NCBI GenBank assembly: GCA_050305405.1
Contig: JBNLFG010000006.1
Span: 62,001 to 126,000 of the forward strand
Origin: Desulfolinea sp050305405
GTDB lineage: Bacteria > Chloroflexota > Anaerolineae > Anaerolineales > Villigracilaceae
DNA length: 64,000 nt
Direction: 5' to 3'
Shown here: one piece after another, positions 50,257 through 58,360 of the stretch
Layout: every line of letters begins with the position of its first letter
How positions within the stretch are numbered: the stretch's first letter is position 1
Notes under the pieces: generated by a model
What the model saw: only the letters and a program-made list of their open reading frames with translations
Database searches by the model: none
Told to the model about the DNA's origin: nothing
Made by a program: the position numbers and the translations under genes

Positions 50257-50305
50257 CTACTCTTCGCCGTAATTTTCCGGCAGCCAGTAGCACAGGGTCA
50301 GACCT
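50257..50305 (-). pseudogene. Remnant resembling the 3' end of gcvPB
   Basis: A 22-bp run (50266-50287) is identical to 53216-53237 at the end of gcvPB. The reading ends LCYWLPENYGEE with TAG, against LCCWLPENYGEQ in the intact gene. Upstream of it (APVTPSGLT) the similarity fades, and the frame stays open back to about 50346 without a start. It lies downstream of the 849-residue gene, whose other flank is the real gcvPB. Confidence 0.7.
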
Positions 50306-50399
50306 GATGGCGTTACCGGGGCAATACTCTTAATTGATGGTTGTAGTAATTACAAGAAAGGATATCTGGAGTTTTTTAACTTCGAATATCTGATTGTAC

Positions 50400-52949
50400 T
50401 CATTGCAATAACTCTGCTGCTGCTATAAGCTTGTCTTCATATGATCCGCGGAATGGTTTTGTATAAATCAATCTTACAGCAGGTAACCCGTCAAGGTAGT
50501 TGATTTCAAACCTCTGCCGTACGTTATCTGTTGGATGTTGTAATATCACATATATAAACCCAATATTTTCAGTTCTCTTTTTTAGAATCTCAGCAGAATA
50601 TTTTCTGTTGTTATATTCAATTAGCAAAGCACGTAAGTCTCTGTTACTGATTGCTCCATCTGGACGTTGATATTCATCAATAATATTGGCGTCAAGTAAG
50701 GATATTATCTTTTCCAAGTTTGCATCAATATCGTAATGCTCGTCAAAAAGAGCGATTTCCTCAAAGGTTTGGAAATAGTAATAATAGGCAATAATGGTTT
50801 GTTCTTTTTGGCTTTCATGAAAAATAGCTAGGGAAGTTTCATCAAAGCCTGCTTCATTCCATGCTGACAATGATATCCCAATATCTTCCAATTCAATGGG
50901 TTTATAGCCTTCTTCTGAAAAACCTGGTTCTAGCCAATCTGCACGATAAGGCTCTTCTTCAGCATTCTCAATATCTTCTTCAGGCAAGGGAGCCAAGGAG
51001 TTTGCAGGCATTTTTCGAGAAAGAACGGCAGGGAAATCGGGGAAAAGCATAGGCCCAGGAGAACCGGTTGAATATTTGTATAGCATATAAACACCAATAT
51101 CTCCTTTAGTAAACGCTACCAGATCGATATTCTCATTGGTGCCATCTTCTAGCTCCAGCATACTGTTTAAGTCTACTTGATTCTCCCCTAGCGGTTGGTA
51201 GAACTTTCCGTCTTTCCCCGCTTTTAAGGTTGCTTCGTAGAATTTAGCGAAAGCCTCCATAGATTTGATTGGCTCATCAATGATTGCTTGAAAATTCTCT
51301 TTGTCTTCATCTGTTTGTAATACTGTTGTGAAACCATATATGTCTTGCCTACATTTATAGTAGTAATCCCCTATAAAGATAAAGGGATCATAGTTCGAAA
51401 ATGCATATCCAGAAAGATCTTCTGTTTGTACAGTAAGCGTATAGTCAGGAACCTCTGCAAAGCACTGATCCGGAAATAATGCGTACATATCAACCGGCGT
51501 GGATAGATATTCGATTTTTTCTCCAACTTCAGGTAAGGGCAAACTCCTGATTTCATCATCAGAAAGACTTCTTTCAGGGACGAACGTTTTCCTGAATTCG
51601 GCAGTAAAAAGGAATTTATTAACCACATTTTTTGCAACATGACTCAGAAACAAGGAACTCATTACTGATCCAGAATCGCTTGGACGCACTCTTGACACAA
51701 ATAGAACGATGCTAATACCGTCCCTGTGGAATTTTGCTATCTCTAATATGTAAGCTTGACCGTTTATGTCGGCAATCATGCTTTTACTATTAGCTGGCCC
51801 AAGTTCTTTTGTATTAATTTCTGGGGCACGATCATATTCTCTGAAATTGACCGCTCCTACCATCGTGGCAAATTCATCAAGTAGCTCTTTGAGATCTTCT
51901 ACATTTGCTCGTCCAATTTCATCAGCTGTGGTGATGTATTGAGTGTATCCAATAAGATTAATGTCTTCTGATGATGTTGAATTAACATCGCTGTATGCAA
52001 AAAGTGTTTTATATTCAATCCCATGTGCTTTAAGCTCTTCTTCAGATATGTCCATGTCTCCCGTTTGAAAATCAATATTCTGGAAAACCGCTTCCATTAT
52101 TCTCATATCTTCAAGCGCTACTGCTTCATATTTCACAGGCAGAGGATCGAATATGTTAGTTACATACGCGTTTGTCATCCAATGACCGGGAGAAAGCCAA
52201 TCTAACTCAGGGGCCCTTGAATAAATTAGACCATCGATGGGTAGCGTTTCATCTAAGCAGGACGGGGTTTCATCTATTTCCAGATTAAAAAAAACTTTTT
52301 CGGCTGTGTAACATTGTTGTTCATCAGGGGAGACGGTATCTTCACCTTGTGCATCTTTTATGAGACTAATACTTTGTGATAGGTTTTGAGCAAATCGGTC
52401 CAAGGCAACAAGTTCTGTTGAGTTTTTCTCATACAGATGGATAATGTAGATTCCTACGCCCTGCTTTTCAAAAGCCACGATCTCTAAAGCAAGTGGGATA
52501 TCAGGTGTTTTTTCTAATACGGTCGATACAGTTACTTGTTTCTCTCCAAGAATAGGAAGCTCAATAACTTCTTGCTCTTTTGTAATTTTTTCTGACTGAT
52601 AAAATCCAGAAAATGCCAACGCTGCTTCTTCTGGATTATCAATAATTTCCTGAAAACTTTTTTGGTCTTCTTGTGTAGAAAAGTTCGTTGAAAATCCAAT
52701 AAGAAGATTTAAATTTGTTTCATGACTTAGTAGAAAAAAATGCTCATCTGAAAATGCTTTCCCAGAAATATCCTCAGCATTTACCGTGAGCGATTCGTTC
52801 GGCAGAACAACAAAGCCTTGGGGCATAATGATATTTTTTGTGTTTAGCGTTTGTTTTGCCGTTTCAGATGCTCGTGCTTTTATTGGGAAACTTGAAATAA
52901 GCAAGCTAAATGCCAGAGCAATTATCATGATTTTATGAATGGTTTTCAT
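50400..52949 (-). CDS. Large secreted protein with internal duplication (849 aa)
   Basis: A signal peptide (MKTIHKIMIIALAFSLLISSFPIKARA) precedes an acidic extracellular protein of unknown family. It has two repeated arms. Unit A at about 45-190 (LTVNAEDISGKAFSDEHFF...FQEIIDNPEEAALAFSGFYQ) recurs at about 505-640 (LTVQTEDLSGYAFSNYDPF...FQAIIDEPIKSMEAFAKFYE). Unit B at about 240-440 (LDWLSPGHW...YEAVALEDMRI...) recurs at about 670-849 (ADWLEPGFS...YKPIELEDIGI...). So the whole mature protein is an A-B-A'-B' duplication. Base composition is AT-richer than its neighbours. It may be a recent acquisition between gcvPB and its duplicate end. Confidence 0.7.
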   Translation of the reverse strand: MKTIHKIMIIALAFSLLISSFPIKARASETAKQTLNTKNIIMPQGFVVLPNESLTVNAEDISGKAFSDEHFFLLSHETNLNLLIGFSTNFSTQEDQKSFQEIIDNPEEAALAFSGFYQSEKITKEQEVIELPILGEKQVTVSTVLEKTPDIPLALEIVAFEKQGVGIYIIHLYEKNSTELVALDRFAQNLSQSISLIKDAQGEDTVSPDEQQCYTAEKVFFNLEIDETPSCLDETLPIDGLIYSRAPELDWLSPGHWMTNAYVTNIFDPLPVKYEAVALEDMRIMEAVFQNIDFQTGDMDISEEELKAHGIEYKTLFAYSDVNSTSSEDINLIGYTQYITTADEIGRANVEDLKELLDEFATMVGAVNFREYDRAPEINTKELGPANSKSMIADINGQAYILEIAKFHRDGISIVLFVSRVRPSDSGSVMSSLFLSHVAKNVVNKFLFTAEFRKTFVPERSLSDDEIRSLPLPEVGEKIEYLSTPVDMYALFPDQCFAEVPDYTLTVQTEDLSGYAFSNYDPFIFIGDYYYKCRQDIYGFTTVLQTDEDKENFQAIIDEPIKSMEAFAKFYEATLKAGKDGKFYQPLGENQVDLNSMLELEDGTNENIDLVAFTKGDIGVYMLYKYSTGSPGPMLFPDFPAVLSRKMPANSLAPLPEEDIENAEEEPYRADWLEPGFSEEGYKPIELEDIGISLSAWNEAGFDETSLAIFHESQKEQTIIAYYYYFQTFEEIALFDEHYDIDANLEKIISLLDANIIDEYQRPDGAISNRDLRALLIEYNNRKYSAEILKKRTENIGFIYVILQHPTDNVRQRFEINYLDGLPAVRLIYTKPFRGSYEDKLIAAAELLQ

Positions 52950-53206
52950 CTTGTATCCCTGTTAATACTTAGAAATTATCACCTAGAGTGCATAGAAAGC
53001 AATGATGATTAGATGCATTCACTACCTCCCTGCGTGGGTATATTTTTTGCTTGGCTATTCTAACTTAGAATAAATGATAGCTATATTGTTTTCCAAAATT
53101 GTTATCTTTTTGTAAAGCACACATATCTTTTTAAAACCCCTCGAATCAAAAAGACACCGAATATTTTTAAAATATTCGGTGTCTTTAACTTGTTATTTTT
53201 TTCTTA
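52950..53206. promoter_or_regulatory. Intergenic region with palindrome and terminator
   Basis: Holds the gcvPB terminator (53148-53187) and a perfect 17-bp palindrome, TATTCTAA-C-TTAGAATA (53056-53072), a candidate operator of the 849-codon gene. On the minus strand GGGAGG at about 53025 precedes very short ORFs (11 or 17 codons) ahead of the main ATG; whether they are used is unclear. Confidence 0.5.
53148..53187 (-). terminator. Intrinsic terminator of the gcv operon
   Basis: AAAGACACCGAATATT / AATATTCGGTGTCTTT hairpin followed by a T-run, 20 nt after the gcvPB stop. Confidence 0.92.
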
Positions 53207-54715
53207 TTACTGCTCGCCGTAATTTTCCGGCAGCCAGCAGCATAAGACTAACTCTTTCGCAGCTTTGACTTCGTCGAGTCTGCCGAAAGGTGTGTTCTCC
53301 GAGTGCGGAGCATCATGCAGCAAATCGGGATCGGTGCGCGCTTCTTCGGCGATCTTGAGCATCGCATCGATGAAAGTATCCAGCGTGACCTTGTTCTCGG
53401 TCTCGGTCGGTTCGATCATCAGTGCTTCGTGCACGATCAGCGGGAAGTAATTTGTCGGCGGATGGAAGCCGTAATCCATCAGGCGTTTGGCTACATCCAG
53501 CGCGTGGACATTGGGGGCATCTTTCCAGCGACCTTCGGCGACGAATTCGTGCATGCAGATGCGGTCGTAGGGGACGTGATAAGTATCACGCAGGCGGGCA
53601 AGGATGTAGTTGGCGTTCAGGACGGCGTACTCAGAAACATCGCGCAGACCATCGGGTCCGTGCATGGCGATGTAGGTGAAGGCGCGTACCAAGACACCGA
53701 AATGCCCGTGGAATGCTTTCACGCGTCCAACCGTCTTGCTGGGATCGACCAGCCCGTAGAGCGGAGGTAAGCCATCGGCTTCTTCTTCGACGATGTCGAC
53801 GATGGGCGCAGGCAGGAAGGGGGCCAGGGCAGCTGTCACGCCGACGGGGCCGGAGCCTGGGCCACCGCCGCCATGCGGGGTGGAGAAGGTCTTGTGCAGG
53901 TTGTAGTGCATCACGTCGAAGCCGAGATCAGCCATCTTGGTAATGCCGAGCATGGCGTTCATGTTGGCGCCATCGCCGTACATTAAGCCGCCCGCTTCGT
54001 GGACGATTTGGCATATCTCTTCGACATTCTCATCAAAGAGACCGAGCGTGTTCGGATTGGTCAGCATCATGCCGACCAGGGTATCGTCCGCTTCAGCGCG
54101 CAAAGCATCGAGATCAACGTTGCCGCGCTCATCGGATGGGATTTGGACAACTTTCAATCCGCTCATGGCCGATGTGGCGGGATTGGTGCCGTGGGCAGAG
54201 TCGGGGATGAGCATCTTGACGCGTTTTGTGTCGCCGCGATCTTCGTGATAGGCACGCATGATGAGTACGCCTGTGAATTCGCCGTGTGCACCGGCAGCGG
54301 GCTGCAAGGTGAGGGCATCAAATCCACTGATCTCTTTCAGCCATTCCTGAAGTTGATACATCAAGACGAGGGCACCTTGCGTAGTTTCGATGGGTTGCAA
54401 CGGGTGCAGGTTTGTAAACCCAGGTAGGCGAGCGGTATCTTCGTTGATCTTGGGGTTGTACTTCATAGTGCAGGAGCCGAGGGGATAGAAACCGCTGTCG
54501 ACGCTGTAGTTGAAGGTGGAGAGTTTAACGAAATGACGGACAACGTCCACTTCAGAGAGTTCGGGTAGGGGCAACTCTGTTCGTAACAGGGCATCCGGCA
54601 ATTTGGCGCGTGGCACGTCCGGTTCAGGGAAGTCTACGCCGACGCGTCCGGGAGAGGAAAGTTCATAGATGGTCGGTTCAACGATCTTCGGGGCGGCATC
54701 CAGTTTAATGTCCAT
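53207..54715 (-). CDS. gcvPB: Glycine dehydrogenase (decarboxylating) subunit 2
   Basis: A 502-residue PLP-dependent half of split P-protein that decarboxylates glycine and passes the aminomethyl group to GcvH. The PLP lysine is in MHYNLHKTFSTPHGGGGPGSGPVGV, with SAHGTNPATSAMSG and the AGGLMYGDGANMNAMLG aspartate region. The 11-bp overlap with gcvPA indicates coupled expression. The short C-terminal LPENYGEQ is partly duplicated at 50257-50305. No gcvT is present in this window. Confidence 0.95.
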   Translation of the reverse strand: MDIKLDAAPKIVEPTIYELSSPGRVGVDFPEPDVPRAKLPDALLRTELPLPELSEVDVVRHFVKLSTFNYSVDSGFYPLGSCTMKYNPKINEDTARLPGFTNLHPLQPIETTQGALVLMYQLQEWLKEISGFDALTLQPAAGAHGEFTGVLIMRAYHEDRGDTKRVKMLIPDSAHGTNPATSAMSGLKVVQIPSDERGNVDLDALRAEADDTLVGMMLTNPNTLGLFDENVEEICQIVHEAGGLMYGDGANMNAMLGITKMADLGFDVMHYNLHKTFSTPHGGGGPGSGPVGVTAALAPFLPAPIVDIVEEEADGLPPLYGLVDPSKTVGRVKAFHGHFGVLVRAFTYIAMHGPDGLRDVSEYAVLNANYILARLRDTYHVPYDRICMHEFVAEGRWKDAPNVHALDVAKRLMDYGFHPPTNYFPLIVHEALMIEPTETENKVTLDTFIDAMLKIAEEARTDPDLLHDAPHSENTPFGRLDEVKAAKELVLCCWLPENYGEQ

Positions 54716-56054
54716 GATTCACCTCCGCAAGAACGGCGACAAAGGCGTCGATTTCTTCCTTGCTATTCTTTTCGGTTACAGCGACCAGCATGTGATTTTC
54801 CATATCAGGGTAATCTTGTCCGAGGTCGTAACCGCCAAGAATGCCGTGTTCGAGCAAGTGGGCGTTGATGTCGGCGACAGGTTCGGGGCAGCAAACTGTA
54901 AATTCATGGAAGAAAGGCTCTGCGTTGCAAAGCTCAAAGCCGGGGATATTGGCGATTTGTTCGGCGGCATAATGCGCTTTGTGATAGCACAGTTCGGCAA
55001 CGTGGCGCATACCGGTTTGCCCAAGCAGGCTCATATAGATGCCCGCAGCGAGTGCCAGCAAGCCCTGATTCGAACAGATGTTGGATGTGGCGCGTTCACG
55101 TTTGATGTGCTGTTCGCGCGGTGTCAAGGTCAACACGAAGGCGCGCTGCCCGCGTGAATCGACGCTTTCGCCGACCAAACGTCCTGCCATCTTGCGGACG
55201 TATTTATTGCGTGTGGTGAAGAAGCCGAGATAAGGGCCACCGTATGACATCGGGATGCCAAGCGGCTGTCCTTCACCGACGACCATATCTGCGCCCATTT
55301 CGCCCGGGGTTTTCAAGAGGCCGAGCGCAGTTGGGTTGGCCACCACGCAGAAGAGTGCGCCTTTTTCATGTGCTGCTTCGCCCAATTTGGTGTAATCGAA
55401 AAGGCGACCGAAGAAATCGGGATATTGGACGATGACGAGCGCGGTATTCTCGTCGATCAATTCTGCCAACGCATCAGGCGTGGATAACGAACCTGCTTCC
55501 GTACCCACGATTTCCATATCGGAGAATTGCGTGTACGTGTTAGTCGTCGCCCGATACTGGGGATGCACACCCTGAGACATGACGATGCGTTTACGCTTGC
55601 CACGGAATTGTGCCATGGCCATATTCACGGCTTCGGCGACAGCCGTTGAGCCATCATAATGGGAGGCATTCGCCACATCCATGCCGGTTAGATTTGCCAT
55701 CATGGATTGGTATTCGAAAATCGCTTGCAAAGTGCCTTGCGAGATTTCGGGCTGGTAAGGGGTGTAGGCTGTGTAGAATTCGCCACGCAGTAAGATATGG
55801 TTAATCGCAGCGGGGATGTAATGGTTATAAACGCCCGCACCAAGGAAAGAAACTAACTCAGCGGTGGTCTCATTGGCTTGAGCGATCTCGTTCAACTCTG
55901 CCGCAGCTTCCATTTCAGTCAGCGCTGAGGGCAGGTCAAGATCGGGGTAGCGATGCGCGGCAGGAATGGCTTTGAAGAGATCTTCGAGCTTCTCTACGCC
56001 AATCGTTGCCAGCATCTCATCCCGCTCTTTGGGGGAGTGGGGGATATAGGTCAT
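54705..56054 (-). CDS. gcvPA: Glycine dehydrogenase (decarboxylating) subunit 1
   Basis: A 449-residue partner subunit without the PLP lysine. It begins MTYIPHSPKERDEMLATIGV and carries FLGAGVYNHYIPAAINHIL, PYQPEISQGTLQAIFEYQSMM, DVANASHYDGSTAVAEAVNMA and GEGQPLGIPMSYGGPYLGFF, all conserved in the GcvPA family. Its end overlaps the start of gcvPB. It follows gcvH by about 80 nt on the same transcript. Confidence 0.95.
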   Translation of the reverse strand: MTYIPHSPKERDEMLATIGVEKLEDLFKAIPAAHRYPDLDLPSALTEMEAAAELNEIAQANETTAELVSFLGAGVYNHYIPAAINHILLRGEFYTAYTPYQPEISQGTLQAIFEYQSMMANLTGMDVANASHYDGSTAVAEAVNMAMAQFRGKRKRIVMSQGVHPQYRATTNTYTQFSDMEIVGTEAGSLSTPDALAELIDENTALVIVQYPDFFGRLFDYTKLGEAAHEKGALFCVVANPTALGLLKTPGEMGADMVVGEGQPLGIPMSYGGPYLGFFTTRNKYVRKMAGRLVGESVDSRGQRAFVLTLTPREQHIKRERATSNICSNQGLLALAAGIYMSLLGQTGMRHVAELCYHKAHYAAEQIANIPGFELCNAEPFFHEFTVCCPEPVADINAHLLEHGILGGYDLGQDYPDMENHMLVAVTEKNSKEEIDAFVAVLAEVNHGH

Positions 56055-56134
56055 TTTCTTCCTTTTTAAAACACGAGGAGCACGAAGGTTCTCAAAGAAA
56101 GACTTAGAGTTTCTTTGTGTCCTTTGTGTTTAAA

Positions 56135-56512
56135 CTAGTCTCGTTCGTTGCAGTAGGCTTCGTAAGCAGCTGCGTCCATCAATTCATCGCTCTGGCTGCC
56201 GACTTCAATCCGTACCAGCCAACCTTCCCCATAGGGATCGCTGTTGATGGTTTCGGGTGCATCTTCCAAACCTTCGTTAACGGCGATCACGGTTCCGCCA
56301 GCTGGGGCATAAACTTCAGCCGAAGCCTTAACTGATTCTACGGAAGCGACTTCGCCGCCAACTTCCAACTCATCATCAACATCGGTGAGTGTTTCAACGA
56401 AAACAATGTCAGAGAGTTGATCCTGAGCGTAGTCGGTTAGTCCGATTTTACCGGTCTCGAGATCGACCCATTCATCGGATTTGGTGTATTTCAAGTTGCT
56501 GGGGATATTCAT
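56135..56512 (-). CDS. gcvH: Glycine cleavage system H protein
   Basis: A 125-residue lipoyl-carrier protein. The lipoylation site Lys lies in VASVESVKASAEVYAPAGG, with the N-terminal YTKSDEWVDLETGKIGLTDYAQDQLSDIVFVETL fold typical of the family. It is the first gene of the operon, preceded by an AAAGGAG Shine-Dalgarno and the glycine riboswitch with its terminator. Confidence 0.95.
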   Translation of the reverse strand: MNIPSNLKYTKSDEWVDLETGKIGLTDYAQDQLSDIVFVETLTDVDDELEVGGEVASVESVKASAEVYAPAGGTVIAVNEGLEDAPETINSDPYGEGWLVRIEVGSQSDELMDAAAYEAYCNERD

Positions 56513-56565
56513 TTGTCTTTCTCCTTTAGATTAAAACTTGTGAGTTTGGCGGTTAATTTAAATTA

Positions 56566-56591
56566 AAAAGCGCACGAAAAATGTCGCGCGC
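56566..56591 (-). terminator. Riboswitch-controlled intrinsic terminator ahead of gcvH
   Basis: Transcript stem GCGCGCGA / UCGUGCGC (one G-U pair), loop CAUUUU, then UUUUUAA. It directly follows the second glycine aptamer and should form the off state of the switch. Confidence 0.8.
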
Positions 56592-56776
56592 CTCTGTCAT
56601 CCTAACCTGAGAGATTCACTCCGCGCATGGCGCAGAAGTTGCCCCGTCGGTGTTCTTGTGCAAGAACTTTCCAGAGAAAACAGCGGAAAACGGGTCCTTT
56701 TACCTGAGAGTTTCGTCTGTGCTCGCCAGCCCAGACTTGCCCCTTCGGTGCTCTGCAAAGAGAGTCTCTTCCCGAA
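56592..56776 (-). promoter_or_regulatory. Tandem glycine riboswitch
   Basis: Two consecutive glycine aptamers. The first (about 56690-56776) has CACCGAAGGGGCAAG and AAACTCTCAGGTAAAAGGAC. The second (about 56592-56675) has CACCGACGGGGCAAC and AATCTCTCAGGTTAGGATGACAGAGG. Both carry the conserved core (GGGGCAA ... CTCTCAGG). The pair precedes gcvH-gcvPA-gcvPB, the classic targets, and ends at a terminator, so glycine binding is expected to permit read-through. Confidence 0.95.
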
Positions 56777-56802
56777 TTCCTGTAAATTGTCAGACATTTC
56801 TT

Positions 56803-56831
56803 ATTCTACGGGGCAGGGATAGAGAAGTCAA
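56803..56831 (-). promoter_or_regulatory. Promoter of the riboswitch-gcv operon
   Basis: Minus strand TTGACT (56826-56831), 17-nt spacer, TAGAAT (56803-56808). The predicted start, about 56796, lies some 20 nt before the first aptamer. Confidence 0.82.
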
Positions 56832-56849
56832 GAGGATGGATGTCTTAAA

Positions 56850-56877
56850 GAAAAAAGCCCGCACAAAGTGCGGGCTT
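56850..56877 (-). terminator. Intrinsic terminator of the DUF4870 gene
   Basis: AAGCCCGCAC / GTGCGGGCTT hairpin with a T-run on the minus strand, about 20 nt after the stop codon. Confidence 0.9.
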
Positions 56878-56897
56878 GCCAAGGGTAAACGACTAAA

Positions 56898-57242
56898 CTA
56901 AAGCCAGCCCTGACCTTTCATGAAATTGGTCAGAACAGGAACTTCAACATACTCGCCCTGATAAGCTTTTACGCCCCAGAAAATCAGCGCAAGCCAGATA
57001 AAGAACGGGACACAAGCTAAAACAATGGTGAAGCTCAAAACAGTGCCAAGAACGATGTTAATGATGCCAAGTGCCAGTGCTTGTGTCGAGTGATATTTGA
57101 TGAAAGGGCGTGCCTTTTTCTCATCCATCAACAAAACGATGATCGAGACTACCGGCGCAAAAATATAGGACAGTAAAGCCCACAGCTTATCATCATCCGT
57201 GATGTCGAAAACGGGTTCAGCGTTAATTGGTTCTTCAGTCAT
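56898..57242 (-). CDS. DUF4870-like membrane protein
   Basis: A 114-residue protein starting with an acidic tail, then DDDKLWALLSYIFAPVVSIIVLLMDEKKARPFIKYHSTQALALGIINIVLG, typical of DUF4870/YtfH-like small membrane proteins with a helix, a cytoplasmic KYHSTQAL turn and two more helices. The frame opens at a TTG at 57248; the ATG at 57242 has an AAGGAG at the proper distance and is used. Its function is unknown. It diverges from fmt. Confidence 0.82.
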   Translation of the reverse strand: MTEEPINAEPVFDITDDDKLWALLSYIFAPVVSIIVLLMDEKKARPFIKYHSTQALALGIINIVLGTVLSFTIVLACVPFFIWLALIFWGVKAYQGEYVEVPVLTNFMKGQGWL

Positions 57243-57327
57243 TTTCAAATCTCCTTAAATTATATGAATAAAACACGAGTTGCCCAATTCTACAGTCAAT
57301 ACTACTTAAAATCAATTAGGAAGATTG

Positions 57328-57333
57328 TATAAT
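57328..57333 (+). promoter_or_regulatory. TATAAT -10 box of fmt placed for a leaderless mRNA
   Basis: A perfect -10 hexamer whose expected start (57339-57340) coincides with the A of the fmt ATG. The -35 region (around 57305, CTTAAA) is weak, and there is no Shine-Dalgarno at a useful distance from the ATG. Confidence 0.6.
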
Positions 57334-57339
57334 ACCACT

Positions 57340-58257
57340 ATGAAAAATTCTCCCCGTATTGTTTTCATGGGCTCGCCCGATTTCGCGGCAGTTGCCCTCA
57401 AACGTCTAGCACAGGATTTCAATGTTGTTGGCGTGGTCACACAGCCAGATCGGCGTGCCGGACGTGGCAAAAAACTCGTCTCGCCACCTGTCAAAATTAT
57501 CGCGGATGAGTTGGGCATTCCAACCATTCAGCCGCGCCGCGTACGGGATGACGAATCAATGGACGCCCTACGCCGCTTCGCCCCTGACCTGATCGTGGTT
57601 GCCGCCTACGGGCAAATTTTGCGCCCCGAGCTGCTACAACTCCCCCCGCTTGGATGCATCAATATCCACGGATCGTTGTTGCCCCGTTGGCGGGGTGCTG
57701 CGCCCATCCAGGCCTCGATCCTTGCGGGCGACGCCGAGACCGGCATCACCATCATGCTTATGGACGAAGGTATCGACACGGGCGATATGCTCTCCAAACG
57801 TGCTCTCCCCATCACCGATGACGACACCGCCGGTACACTCTTCGACAAACTCGCCCCCCTCGGTGCGGAATTGCTCGTCGAGACTTTGCCAAAATATCTT
57901 TCAGGGGAACTCAAACCCCAACCCCAACCGGAAGAGGGCGCAACGTACACCAAGATGCTCAGAAAAGAAGATGGACGCCTTGACTTCTCGCAAACTGCCG
58001 AAGAACTGGAGCGTCGCATCCGTGCCTTCTCTCCCTGGCCGGGCACCTTCTTTGAATGGGATGGTGCACCGCTTAAAGTTCACCGTGCCCGTGTCGACGG
58101 GCGTAAAAGCCCGGGTATCGGAATCAAGTTAACGGTCGAGGGCGTTCCCGCTGTTGGTACCGCAGAAGGTGTCCTCGTCCTCGATCAAATCCAACCCGCA
58201 GGCAAAAAGCCGATGGACGGCAAATCCTTCCTTGCGGGTGGCAGAATTTGGGAGTAG
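57340..58257 (+). CDS. fmt: Methionyl-tRNA formyltransferase
   Basis: A 305-residue enzyme that formylates initiator Met-tRNA using 10-formyl-THF. MGSPDFAAVALKRL, the NIHGSLLPRWRGAAPIQASILAGDAETGITIMLMDEGIDTGDML core with catalytic Asn/His/Asp, and the C-terminal OB domain (APLKVHRARV...) are present. The frame opens at a TTG at 57325, but that lies inside a TATAAT (57328-57333) located exactly seven bases upstream of the ATG at 57340. The ATG therefore coincides with the predicted transcription start, suggesting leaderless translation. Confidence 0.95.
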   Translation: MKNSPRIVFMGSPDFAAVALKRLAQDFNVVGVVTQPDRRAGRGKKLVSPPVKIIADELGIPTIQPRRVRDDESMDALRRFAPDLIVVAAYGQILRPELLQLPPLGCINIHGSLLPRWRGAAPIQASILAGDAETGITIMLMDEGIDTGDMLSKRALPITDDDTAGTLFDKLAPLGAELLVETLPKYLSGELKPQPQPEEGATYTKMLRKEDGRLDFSQTAEELERRIRAFSPWPGTFFEWDGAPLKVHRARVDGRKSPGIGIKLTVEGVPAVGTAEGVLVLDQIQPAGKKPMDGKSFLAGGRIWE

Positions 58258-58260
58258 ATG

Positions 58261-58342
58261 TGCATTGCATCCGTATGGATGCGTTGCACATTGGCTATAA
58301 AATAAACCCAGTGCAACGCACTCTGCGAGTGCAATGCACTTT
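58261..58342. repeat. Palindromic repeat GTGCATTGCATCC...AGTGCAATGCACT
   Basis: Stems TGCATTGCATCC / GGATGCGTTGCA and TGCAACGCAC / GTGCAATGCA, separated by an AT-rich linker. It is the uninterrupted form of the outer element at 28573-28730 and lies between fmt and glpK. Confidence 0.75.
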
Positions 58343-58360
58343 TGTGATAAGGAAATCAAA

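Noticed and set aside
52950..53030. 11- or 17-codon upstream ORF before the 849-codon gene
   Set aside because: A GGAGG precedes it, but no terminator or alternative structure follows, so a regulatory role cannot be supported.
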